Shown here in pieces: positions 54,305 to 64,000 of a stretch of 64,000 nucleotides of DNA (position 1 is its first letter; the number at the start of each line of letters is the position of its first letter). The notes under the pieces are model-generated. The model saw only the letters and a list, made by a program, of their open reading frames with translations, ran no database searches and was not told where the DNA came from. The position numbers and the translations under genes were made by a program. This DNA is from Toxonevra muliebris (lineage: Eukaryota; Arthropoda; Insecta; Diptera; Pallopteridae): the NCBI GenBank assembly GCA_963691655.1, contig OY829329.1:22991883-23055882 (forward strand), in the 5' to 3' direction.

Positions 54305-55915
54305 TTGGAGAAATTTTCGTATTCAAATTTTTGCTTGTGTATGGCGCCCAATGTGGGGTAAAACCCGGATTTCGAAATTTTTCAATACGGACTGGGGGAG
54401 GTTGAACGGAAAAGTATTTTCCTCTAATTTGAAAAGGAAATTTCTAATTGATGACCTCTCAGCTCCTCTGCCCCACCCTTTCCCATTGTATCTGCCCTTA
54501 CGTGGATTGCTCACTTTCTCATTGAAACGGAAATTTGAGATTCAACGTTGAGAAGAATGCTCAGCCCAAATCAACACCACCCACCCTTTTCCGTAGGTAA
54601 CTCATAGTCTTGTTAAAACATAAATTTGAAATTAAACCTTAGTGAACTGAAAACCTCTCACACCAGCCCAGTTCTCCACCTTTTCCCGCTGTATCTGCCT
54701 TTATGTGTCTAATTTGAAACGGAAACATGTAGTTAAACATTACGTTTAATAGGAAATTGAAGATCGCTCAGCTCTATCCAACTCCTCTATCCCTTTCCCA
54801 TATATCCGAACCTTGAGTTGCTCATTCAATGATGAAGTAAAGACCTCTCAGTTTATTCCAATCTGATGTTGTTTATTATCTAATTTGAAATAAAAGTTTC
54901 TAATAAAACCTTTTATTCAATCGGGACCTATCGTCCATTTAGTTCAGCCCAGCTCCCCCACACTTTCACGTTGTATCCGACCTAGAGCGGGTTGCTCTTT
55001 GTCTGAATTGAAATAGCAATTTCCGATTGAACTTTATTTTCAATAGCGAACTGATGATCGCTCGACCCAGATTCCTCTCCCTCTTCCTTTCCTCTTGTAT
55101 CCGATCTAACATGGATGGCTCATTATCTAATTTGAAACACAAACTTCTGATTAAACTTTTCACTCACTGAAGATCCCTCAGCTCAGCCCAGCTCCCTCAC
55201 CGCTTTTCCCTATATCTGACCATTGAATTAACTTGACATTCAATTGGGAATTTAAGACCTCTCAATCCATCCCAACTTCCCAATCCTTCCTTTTGAAAAC
55301 GACCTTAAGTGAGCTGTATTCTTCTTAATTGGAAATGGAAATTTCCTAGTTAAACCTCACATTCATTGGCGAGCTGAAAACACAAATTTCTGATTAAAAC
55401 CTACGTTCAATGACGAACTGAAGACCGTTCAGCTCAACTGCTCTATACCTTCCCTCTGTATCCGCCCTTACCTGAATCCCTACTTGCCTAAATTTAAATA
55501 AAAATTCCTGATTGAACCTGCCATTTATAGGCAAACTGACGTCTCAATCCAGTTTAGCCACCGCTTCTTCTTGTTTTCGACCTTACGTGGACTGAATTTA
55601 TACGACACCCAACGTGGGGTGTTTTTTTGTTATGCCTAATTTTAAACATACCTCGGTTTGGCTATGAACGCTGATTGTACTTGGCAGCACTTGTCATCGT
55701 AAATTCCAATAAATTATAAAAACCTTAAGGGAAACTCAAATAAAAAAACACCACATGTTAGGCGCCAAGTAACTAAGAACTTCAGTTTTTAGCTGAGTCT
55801 CAAAAACAAACATTTCAGACTGATTTTGAAATACTTTCAATAAAGTTACTACAAGTATCCTACAAATAGCCTTAACCCCACATTAGGCGCCATACAAAAA
55901 ACACAAAATTTCTCA
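54305..55915. repeat. inverted-repeat-bounded 1.6-kb unit with primer-binding-site-like arms
   Basis: The left arm (54305-54363) contains GAGAAATTTT...GTGTATGGCGCCCAATGTGGGG. The right arm, complemented (55866-55915), contains GAGAAATTTTGTG...TTGTATGGCGCCTAATGTGGGG. TGGCGCCCAA.GTGGGG resembles the 18-nt primer-binding site complementary to a tRNA-Lys 3' end used by some LTR retroelements. Two more versions sit inside, ACACCCAACGTGGGGTG near 55604 and (complement) TTGGCGCCTAACATGTGG near 55768. The interior is the tandem array at 54400-55620. No gag/pol coding. Confidence 0.6.
54400..55620. repeat. degenerate tandem array, unit about 100 bp
   Basis: A unit near GACCTCTCAGCTCAGCCCAGCTCCCC.ACCCTTTCC, then GTATC.G.CCTTA.GTGGATTGCTCA, then TAATTTGAAACGGAAATTTCTGATTAAACCTT...TTCAATGGCGAACTGAA, recurs about 11 times (anchors near 54453, 54650, 54762, 54841, 55056, 55173, 55256 and 55420). 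Spacing is 80-160 bp. Copies are well diverged. Confidence 0.75.
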
Positions 55916-55919
55916 AAAA

Positions 55920-56430
55920 TAAAGAGAAGAAAATTACTGTTTTAAATAAAAACTTTTACCACATTTAGATTTTATTTTTATGTAAAATATTTATTGTATA
56001 TTTTAATGGTGTAATATATATATTTAAAAAAGATTATAAATAATATAAACAAAACTTAAAATTAAATGTAAATTTAAGAAAACAAATTTAAAAAAAAAGC
56101 AAATATAAGAAAAAACAACTATTTGTAATTCCAATTCTCGCTTCTAGTTAGCAGTGAATTTTTTAAACGCTATATATTATTATATGAAATTTTTTGATAT
56201 TATTGTCATTCCAAAGATTTTTTTTTTCTAGACTAATTAACAATTTATAAAATAATAATATTAATAAATGATAAATTATGTTTTCACTTTAATGTTAAAT
56301 AATTCTAATAAATATTAAGAGATTTTTATGTTTTAAATATAATAAAAAATAAAAATAAATAATGAAATGAATTTATTGATTAAAAAATAAAACAAAAATA
56401 AAATAAAAATAAAAACACATTAAATATTTA
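55920..56430. other. very AT-rich block with clustered AATAAA hexamers
   Basis: A/T runs with AATAAA and variants, for example around 55944, 56346 and 56395-56412. It could serve as the gene's distal polyadenylation region, or be transposon-free AT-rich DNA. Confidence 0.4.
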
Positions 56431-56803
56431 CGACTAACTAATTGGAGTTACTTGAAATTTTTGCATTTTGATTCAGAAGTTAGACTGAATTAATGGGAAG
56501 AAACTTCGCTGCTTTATAAAAAGCTCAAACTTGGGTTCTGTAAATGAAAATTGCGGAAAATTGGGCTAATCTCTCTTGAGGTTAAGTGATTACAATGTTT
56601 GGTGTCTGTCTTTCTTTTTCATCTTTATGATTTCCCATCAGGAAGAGTATCTACCAATATTTTCAGTTCTTGGATCCGACCGACACTGTTGGGCCTCTCA
56701 ACACAGTGGTTGAACTTGTTATGATTGCGTTTCGGAACGCTGAATAAGTGAGGGAGACCTAAGAAAACAGGACCAGAACTAGAACTAAACTGAATGGATC
56801 TAA

Positions 56804-56823
56804 GGGGGGGGGGGGGGGGGGGG
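56804..56823. repeat. 20-bp poly-G tract
   Basis: An uninterrupted run of 20 G in an otherwise AT-rich region. This length is rare and is a known trouble spot for sequencing. Confidence 0.95.
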
Positions 56824-57439
56824 TCTGAGAGTTTTATTTCTAAAATCTTCCTTTAAGAACCGCCAATAATTGAAACGTTGTTTTTGTCGCGAAATGTTGG
56901 TTCTGGAAGTCGCGATTCATGTATCAACAAACAACAGTTTTTGTATTAAAACCTAGACCGCGGGTTCGCCAGTGCCCATAAGTACTCTCGCTGGGTGCGA
57001 GGAAGAAGAGAAAGGTGGTGGTATTAGCTAGTATGAATCAGATATAATCATAGTGTAGGATAAGCGCAAAAGTATCTATGTAAAATGTTCACCTTCTAGC
57101 ACACGAAAAACAAAAATCTTCGATCCTGGCGATCCACTTATATTGAGGTAACGTATAATCAACTAATTCTTCCCCATTATCTCACTACTCCATTAAGTCT
57201 AGAATTGTTTGGATTAATAACGCCCAATTTAATGATAATATCGCCTAATCTAATTATAAAGGCCAACTAAACCACAGTTGTATCAGCTGTGCACTGCAGA
57301 GACCTGATGTCCAAGCATCGCACACAAAAAAATATATCAAGTGTATGACTTTATAAGCGGAATTGTATAAACGCTCTAGCTCTAGAAGCAGAAAACGTCG
57401 CGTATCGTGCAGAGAGCGAAGCTTTGTTTGAGATCACAA

Positions 57440-58600
57440 AAAAACCAACCGAAAAAATCTCACCGTCGAACATTCAGTGAAGAACTCATACGGCCGACTA
57501 TTGCATTCGGAAAAGGAACAACTGTCTAGATGGGCTAGAAGGGCCACTTTTCGGCAGTTTTGAGCCATATTCTGGCCGACGATGCCGCGACATTTGCAAA
57601 AATTTTAATTTGATTAAAGACTAACATCCGAATCAAATCAGATATGCCCAGCATCAGTGAGATTAAAGCCGCAATTAAGTCGATACCAAACAACAAGGCG
57701 GAAGGGATCGACGGTTAGCCTGCGGAGTTCTACAAAGTCCACCCTGGAGTAGCCGCTGACCAACCGTAACTTAACCGCTCATAAGTTCTTCTTGAGGCAA
57801 TGACAACTTCCCTGATTAGCTAACAGACGGCATACCCCGACAACGGAGGCTTAGGAGCGGAGTATTTGTCGCCGATCAATGACCGACGTTGCACAGGCGG
57901 GTTTGCGTGCCTGTTCATGCAGTGCGGTTCGTCATCATAATCGGCATACGACGGTGTCTTGCACAAGAGAAAGCTGTCTTAACCCTACGAAGTGCGGCAC
58001 TCCACCCACTTTTTGATTGTGGACTGAAATGGACGTTGACAAGCACGTTGCTGCATATCGAAAATTATACTGAGCCAAAAATGGGTTCCTGACTAGTGTC
58101 AAAAATGGCCAATGCGCTTACTACAGAGGCTAGTTCAGCTGGTCTTAAGATCAACTTCGAGAAAACTAAAGTTCTTAGCCTAGCTGCAAGATCAAGCGGA
58201 AAAGTTTAGATTGCGGGCCATTCCCATTCAGTGGCAAATTGCAAAACCCGGAGTGGCCTTTGGCATGATATACACTGTGTTTCAGGTATTCGTAAGTCGA
58301 TTTCTAAGGAATATTTTCCAAATCTTTTGGTCTAATACCATAACAAACGAGGATCTAACCAATATTCATAAATATAGTCGACAACTGGATCAAAAGACAG
58401 ATGTGGATAAGCCACAAGGTAAACCCCGTGCGTGGTTGAGATAAAAGATCGGCCAAGAGACCAGTAAACTAGAACAAGGGTAGAAGAAATTGAAGGCGTT
58501 TGCCAGAAACCGCATACGATGCAGGCGTAGCTGCTGCCCTATGTCCCAGTAGGGATTAAAGTAAGCGACGATAATAAATCTAACGATGAATAAACATTGC
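57440..58600 (+). pseudogene. RTE-like LINE remnant (RT and C-terminal part)
   Basis: Plus-strand frames, broken many times, give SEKEQLSRWARRATF near 57510, then PSISEIKAAIKSIPNNKAEG near 57645 (the linker before RT block 1, followed by PAEFYKVHP). Later come MANALTTEASSAGLKINFEK near 58105 with TKVL, and FLRNIFQIFWSNTITNEDL near 58298 with QLDQKTDV, PQGKPRAWLR and FARNRIRC near 58500. These match in order the RT palm to C-terminus of RTE-group endonuclease-reverse transcriptases. The core YADD-containing segment appears deleted. It ends near CCTATGTCCCAGTAGGGA (58548). Confidence 0.75.
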
Positions 58601-60400
58601 ATATTAGATTCTGTTTCTCCTCACTTTATTTTCTTTAAATCCCGTGAATCAGCTCTTCACGACTGTGTTAGTACAGTTGAACAAACACTGAAAGCGGGAA
58701 ACTACACCTTGGAAATTTTTATCGATATTGAAGGGCTTTTGACCTTCGATTCGATGTGCTCTTCGGCCAGACAATATGTTGTTGAAGAAATCGTCATTCA
58801 ATGGATTCATGCCATGCTATTCAAACGGCTGCTTAACACGCGGAGAGAAAACAAAGACAGTGTCAGGGTCGTGCTTGAGAGAGGATGCCTAAGGGGGCGT
58901 ACTCTCTTCTATTGTGTTTTGTAGTAAACACCCTTTTTAATGATTTACAAAATTTCGGACAAGATCGAGGATCTATCAGTGAATCCTAGTAAAAGCACCT
59001 TAGTGTTTTCCACTAGGGAACGCAAGAAAAATTGCCTATTATTACCAACGATGAAGGGAGTAACACTGCAGTTGTCTTCTGAAATTAAATATTTAGAGGT
59101 AGCTTTAGATTGCAAACCCTTTTGGAAGACGCACGTCGAGCTGAAAGTCTCGTGTGCACTGAATGTTCGTTCTTTGGCAGTGCAGGCAAGCTTTCGACAA
59201 GACTAGGGATCTGAATCCAGCTTTAGTATACTAGTTATACATTGCACTTGTGTGGCCTATTTTCACGAATGTCTCCATAATATGGTGGAGACGAACTTTG
59301 GTTAAGTTCACAGTATCCTCTCTGACCAGGCTTCAGAGAAATGTGTGCCTGGGTATCAGTGGTGCAATAAGTACTACTTGTGGTAATGCCCTCAATACCT
59401 TGCTTGACTTGCTTCCTCTGAATCTTCAAATCCGTAAAGAAGCGATGAGAGCGGCCTACTGATTTCGGTTAAATGAAGTCTGTCATGCCGAGGCGGATAG
59501 GCCACAGTCAGATATACAACCAGTTTATACCCGTTTCGGTAGAAAATATAATGTTAGGTTCCCCGAACGTGATCAATGGATAAGTGCAGAGGTCGTACCC
59601 CAGGGTCTCCGTCACGTCTTCTATAACAACGGATCCAAAACCTCAAATGGTACTGCATCCGGTTGGTACCTAACGATGACACTAAGTAACCTTTTTCTAC
59701 TGGACAGATGGCGAGACTGTCGTGGACTGTAACGGAAGTTTTCGCTATACTGGACGTGGCGGGCTGGTTAATTAAGAGGAGATGGCGTGGGAAGTGCCTA
59801 GGCATCCAAGCTCCACAGAAGGCCCTTGCTAATCCTGTCAGCTCTTAAAATCGGTCAGCGAGTGTAAAGCAAAACTAAATAGTCTCGCAAAATACAACAA
59901 GCTATGCCTTATATGGGTTCCAGGACAATGAGGAGGTTCTCCCATTACACCATGGGGTCCGGAGCAGATCATGCGTTGGACCCACAACTCTATGCATAGA
60001 GAAAGATGGTCCGAGCTTGACTCCTGCCAGAAAATCAGCGGAATTTCAAATCACAACACATGTTGTCAGCATATGACTAACATGAGCGTCATCACCAATC
60101 CAATCTGCCAATCATGTTTTGAGGACGACGATACTACGGAGCCTTATCTTTATAGCTGTCCGGCGTACACGAGAATCGGATTAAGGCTGTTGGGTAGTGA
60201 TGTCTTGAGTATGAATAATATCCATACTCTCTTTCTTCTTGAGCTTCTAAGGTTTATCAATAAAACAAAGAAGTTCGAGGTTGAGAGACCCCAGACCTTT
60301 CTCTTCCCATTTATCCCCTCACATAGCTCTATCTCGGGTATAGTACAATGGTTTTTGGAACTAAGTGCTTTGGTTTAGTTCAGCCCACCCTCAACTCTAG
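58601..60400 (+). pseudogene. LOA/I-like LINE remnant (RT, degraded RNase H, zinc motif)
   Basis: ORF 58586-58924 carries RT blocks ESALHDCVSTVEQTLKAGNY and TLEIFIDIEGLLTF (an FLDIEGAF-type palm motif), then VVLERGCLRGRTLF (altered RGCPQGGVLSP). 58940-59206 gives LSVNPSKSTLVFSTRERKK and IKYLEVALDCKPFWKTHVEL. 59250-59462 gives the SLTRLQRNVCLGISGAISTT tail. RNase H between about 59620 and 59960 is barely readable. ORF 59971-60378 holds ICQSCFEDDDTTEPYLYSCP, in which the expected His of the C2HC motif is Tyr, then LLRFINKTKKFE. It is a dead but nearly collinear copy. Confidence 0.8.
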
Positions 60401-60404
60401 TTCA

Positions 60405-62500
60405 AGTGAAATTACTTTGAATTCAAGATCAAGGCAATAATTAGTTTCTCAACATTTGCTTAATTTAGGTGTTATCAGTGTTTTAAAACCTGAATTCATA
60501 TTTAAGTAAAGGTTTGAATACAATCCTTTAATGGCCAGGTAAAAAAAACACAAACTAATTACTTTCTCATTCCGAGCCAGACTTCAGGCTTAGGCAAAGA
60601 GTTCTCGAATTTTTTCTGAAGCCAATATTAGATTCAAGTTCAGTTGAAAGTATTTTTTGAATCTAAGCTTCAAATTGGTTCTATGTAGAACATTTCGATC
60701 ATTAATGTATCCTATTATCTAATATAGAAATGTCGTGGGGTGCTCACTTTGATTTAAAAAAATATTGTTTCAATTTTATTTATTGTATTTTCGAAAAAGA
60801 AATTCTTTTAGTTTCTATGATTCTCTCAAGTTTGAAAAGGCTTCGCTAGGGCCTCAACGAGCTGTTATGCCATAATTTTAGTTGTAGTCAAGTCTTTCAA
60901 GCGGATGGTAATTTCTCACCGATGGTATTTTATTATTTGTATATTCCTTTCCAATCAGCTTGAATGCACAATTAAATTTCTCATATACTAAAAATCAACA
61001 TCTTTGGAGTATAGGAGTAGAACGAAAAGAACCCTTGTTAACTTTTATGAAATATACATTGGGAAAGTTTATATTAAGTAAAAAAAAATGCAAAAACATT
61101 CTATGAAATCGTCTTGATAGAAAGGATTATCTTGCTGCTGTTGTTGTTGTCACACACGTATCCAATCCAATCCAATTGTCGCATGGCACATTTCACCTGC
61201 ACCATTTACGTATTTATGAATATTTCTGTTATTTCTCTCAATTCAATCCATTTGCGATAAACAGTTACAAATAAAACGTGACTGAAACCATTTCTGAATG
61301 GAATACTTCAACTTCATCCCTTTCTTCATATTCACATATGACCGTCATTCGCCATTCGCCATTTATATTCATATTTTAACGTAAAGTCAACTTGTCATAT
61401 TATTTTTTATAATATGCAAAAAGAAGAAACAAAAAATATCTTCTCTTTTTTTCGATATTGATGAAATTGTTTTGGTTGTTCGTCGTTTTCTCTAATAGAT
61501 TTGCGGCTAGATAGATATGCAGATAGATATACTTTTGTATGAAGTATCTATCTCACGAATACACGTACTCGTTTGTGTGTGTGTGTCAGGACTAGCTACC
61601 TAGCAAAAAATGAAGTACGTTTTTTTCTTTATAAAATTACAGACATGGGAATTACATTCGCATAAAAAGCAATTTTATTGTAATTTTTTTTTTCTTTTTT
61701 GTTTAGAAAATTGCGACACAAACGAAACGAGTGACAGACATCTCCAAAACCAACCGTGCACCCGTGAACTTTGACACCCTCGTCTTGTTTTTGTGTTATT
61801 TGATATGTTCTTTTTTTGTTTTTTTTTTTTCTTTTGGTTTGCTACATTTTCTTTAAACGTATGTCAACCGGACACATTGGGGAATTTACGTAGTCACTTT
61901 TCTATGTAATACTGATATATGTTTTCTTATTTCCTTTTTTTTATAAATATTTTTAGTACGAAAATATTTCAAATTGCAATTTTCCCTGGACAGCTTGAAA
62001 GCAATATTTATGATTAGTATTTTATATTTTTCTCTCTCACGTAAATTGTTGAATTTGAACCCTTTTTATGTTAACGAAATTTGATTGAAATGTTTTTGGT
62101 TTTTATGAGCGTTTTCTGTTTTTCTCTCGTCATTTTTGAGGTAATTTTAAGTAAAAAAAATAAGTAATTTTTATAATTGTATTTTTATTTATTTTTTATA
62201 GATCTTAAGATGAGAGATAGAGAAATAGAGAAAAAAGAGAAGGGGTAGGGAGAAAGGCCAATTTACCTTCCTCTTTACCCCAACCATTCCAAAAATGACT
62301 ATATTCTTCCCCATTCCAAAGACAATTTTCACCCCAAATTTCTTCATAATACTCTCAAAGGCTTCAAAGTTAACCTACGAGAGAGGCACCCTTTAGCGGC
62401 GAAACTTTTAAACTCATGAACTAGGGCTCTGATCTGCGTTGATTTGTGGCCTAAAGAACCAAGAATACTTGCCAATTTAAATTGGTGAAGAACCTTTTTG
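60405..62500. other. non-coding sequence
   Basis: No gene was recognised. From about 60950 to 62230 the sequence lacks transposons I can see and contains short CCAATCCAATCC (61160), GTGTGTGTG (61574) and T-rich tracts. Confidence 0.5.
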
Positions 62501-62533
62501 AGTAAACTGAGCTACGACTAAAGACTTGATTGA

Positions 62534-63664
62534 TTAAATTTGAAGAAAAACTACGGTTATACTGGATATTATTAGTTCAGAGATTAGCCGAATCAGACCC
62601 AGGTGGGTTCCTTTTGGTCCCCTACCGCCTGATGCCTGCGTCAACGCGAGCATGTCCTTATAGACCAGGGGGACAATCTCACATTCATCAACGTATCGAT
62701 GACGCAAGATTGACAATCTTCTGCTCGCCAACGCTGGGCATTGGCACAGTAAGTGCGCCGCCGTTTCCAGCTCCTTCAGACACAACCTACAGGTATCATC
62801 CTCAACAAGTTTCATCTTCTTGAGGTGATACCCGAAGAGACCGTAACCTGTAGTCAGCGCTGTTAGCCAGCTCAAAGACTTCCGGTTTAGTCCGACGACT
62901 TTGGCTGACTCACTGCACGACCACTTCACGGTCGTCTTTGCCTGTCTGCAGTCAGTGGCATCTTTCCATCTTTTACAATATTCAGATTTAATCCACTGTC
63001 TTATCAGGCCTTCCACCAATCCATCACCAATGGCGATGCAAAATTCGCCAAAAGATCAGCAGTTTCATTTTGCTCTATGCCTGAATATCCCCTCACCCAC
63101 ATCAAAGTAAGTTCGTTTACACGAGCGCACTCGTTGAGTTTTTGGACACACTCCAAGGCCAACCTAGAGGTTATATCTGTCCGTTGCATGCACTTAATCA
63201 CCGACTGATTGTCAAGGGCAATGGTAATTCTCTTGCCATTGACCTGATTCTCAATAAGGTGGTCCAGTGCATGCACTAAGCCCAGCATCTCTGCCTGATA
63301 GACGGGCACATATTTTCCCAACCGTAGATCACAGGACAAATTTAACTCATCTGAGACAATACCTGCACCAGCTCTACCTTCCAGCAGAGAACCATCAGTG
63401 AAAATGCTGATATCGCTATCCTCAACTTCCACGTTGACAATTCCATCCGCTATCCGAGATCACCGAGGCATACGTGATGATAGGTCTAACCATCATAGTG
63501 TAGACCCATTTTGAGTCCTCAGAGGATATACCCCATTTAACACCACAAACTCGTCTGCACTGAAACAAAACCCTCTTAGCCTTCTGAATCTTGTCCTTAA
63601 CATGGTCGTTCCAAGTTAGTTTACTATGTAAGGTTACCCCAAGATATTTGACCTTCCTGGACAT
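62534..63664 (-). pseudogene. LINE 3' part: RT tail, RNase H, C-terminal zinc motif (second family)
   Basis: Minus strand, three linked frames. 63664-63422 gives RKVKYLGVTLHSKLTWNDHV and MMVRPIITYASV (end of RT). It then jumps, with part of the post-RT region deleted, to 63432-63004, an RNase H domain with Asp13 (IFTDGS), Glu48 (YQAEM), Asp74 (ALDNQS) and Asp126 (NETADLLA). The usual VPGHSG reads VRGYSG. A frameshift near 63010 leads to 63019-62534, with C77-x2-C80-x8-H89-x4-C94 and a stop. The sequence differs clearly from the family at 48038-49470. All four RNase H residues survive, but the frameshifts and missing upstream part make it inactive. Confidence 0.83.
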
Positions 63665-63669
63665 GTTAA

Positions 63670-64000
63670 TCTCCGGTTATTATACTTAAGATTTTCTAGA
63701 GCTTCAGAATTTTAGAAACAATAGTCATTGTACTAATTTTCAGTATTCTATCGAATTTCTAGTCAAGAAGAAAGAAGAGAAAAAATTAGTCAAGTCAATC
63801 AGAAGTCTTGAATTTAGAGAGTGGATCTTTAGGCCGTGTTTGGGCAGAATGGGTTAAATTTCCGAGCAAATCTGATAATGTGAATCTTTTCATAAGAAAC
63901 TTCTAAGTTATATTTGTGGTCAAAAGCAATAAACGCTTAAGTCAACTTAAGACGGAATTGAGTTATTAATCGTGTTCTTCTTATTCCAATGAAATCTCCG
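63670..64000. other. non-coding right edge
   Basis: AT-rich sequence. I see nothing to annotate. Confidence 0.5.

Noticed and set aside
54323..54551. Overlapping 63- and 66-codon ORFs on opposite strands downstream of the gene
   Set aside because: They lie in the inverted-repeat arm and tandem array and are not conserved between array units.

Overview
The window is a piece of an AT-rich eukaryotic genome, almost certainly a higher fly (Diptera). The evidence is one spliced gene with fly-type GT-AG introns that encodes a Gfi1/Senseless-family zinc-finger protein, plus insect-type transposable elements: mariner/Tc1-like elements, R1- and LOA/I-like LINEs, an RTE-like LINE, piggyBac-, hAT- and Tigger-like short elements, a Helitron-like element and tRNA-derived SINEs. 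The species cannot be named from sequence alone. There are no prokaryotic genes, operons or CRISPR arrays.

Only one host gene is supported. It lies on the + strand in at least four coding exons (31346-32189, 32400-32747, 33061-33242, 53569-53915), with all three junctions in phase. The partial protein is about 573 residues. It has a low-complexity Ser/Arg/Thr/Gln-rich N-terminal half and six C2H2 fingers. Six fingers, and a last finger that resembles vertebrate Gfi1, favour senseless-2 over senseless. The exon carrying the start codon was not found. The last intron is 20.3 kb, sits inside the TGEKP linker between fingers 4 and 5, and holds most of the right-hand repeats.

Layout. 1-9 kb: degenerate 12-bp arrays, a SINE, a Tigger-like MITE and a piggyBac-like MITE. 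9-11.5 kb: three mariner/Tc1-type remnants side by side. 13.4-16.2 kb: a LINE copy split by a Helitron-like element. 18.9-22.6 kb: arrays, an R1-like remnant and a hAT-like element with target-site duplication. 24.4-30.2 kb: a hairpin MITE, a second SINE with target-site duplication, a DD41D-type remnant, another hairpin MITE, R1/RNase H remnants and a mariner. 31.3-33.2 kb: the first recognised exons. 33.2-53.6 kb: the long intron, with a ~95-bp repeat array, LINE and mariner fragments, a second TTAA-flanked element, a TTAGG-bearing 71-bp insertion and a LINE 3' half. 53.6-56.4 kb: last exon and 3' region, including an inverted-repeat-bounded 1.6-kb unit. 57.4-63.7 kb: RTE-like and LOA/I-like LINE remnants.

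The transposon coding regions are mostly broken, so the only likely functional product is the zinc-finger transcription factor. The most unusual observations are a Gln/His-rich reading frame continuing in phase past the zinc-finger stop codon, the dimeric tRNA-like SINE, the inverted-repeat unit with primer-binding-site-like ends next to the last exon, and the short TTAGG-carrying insertion with a 13-bp target-site duplication.
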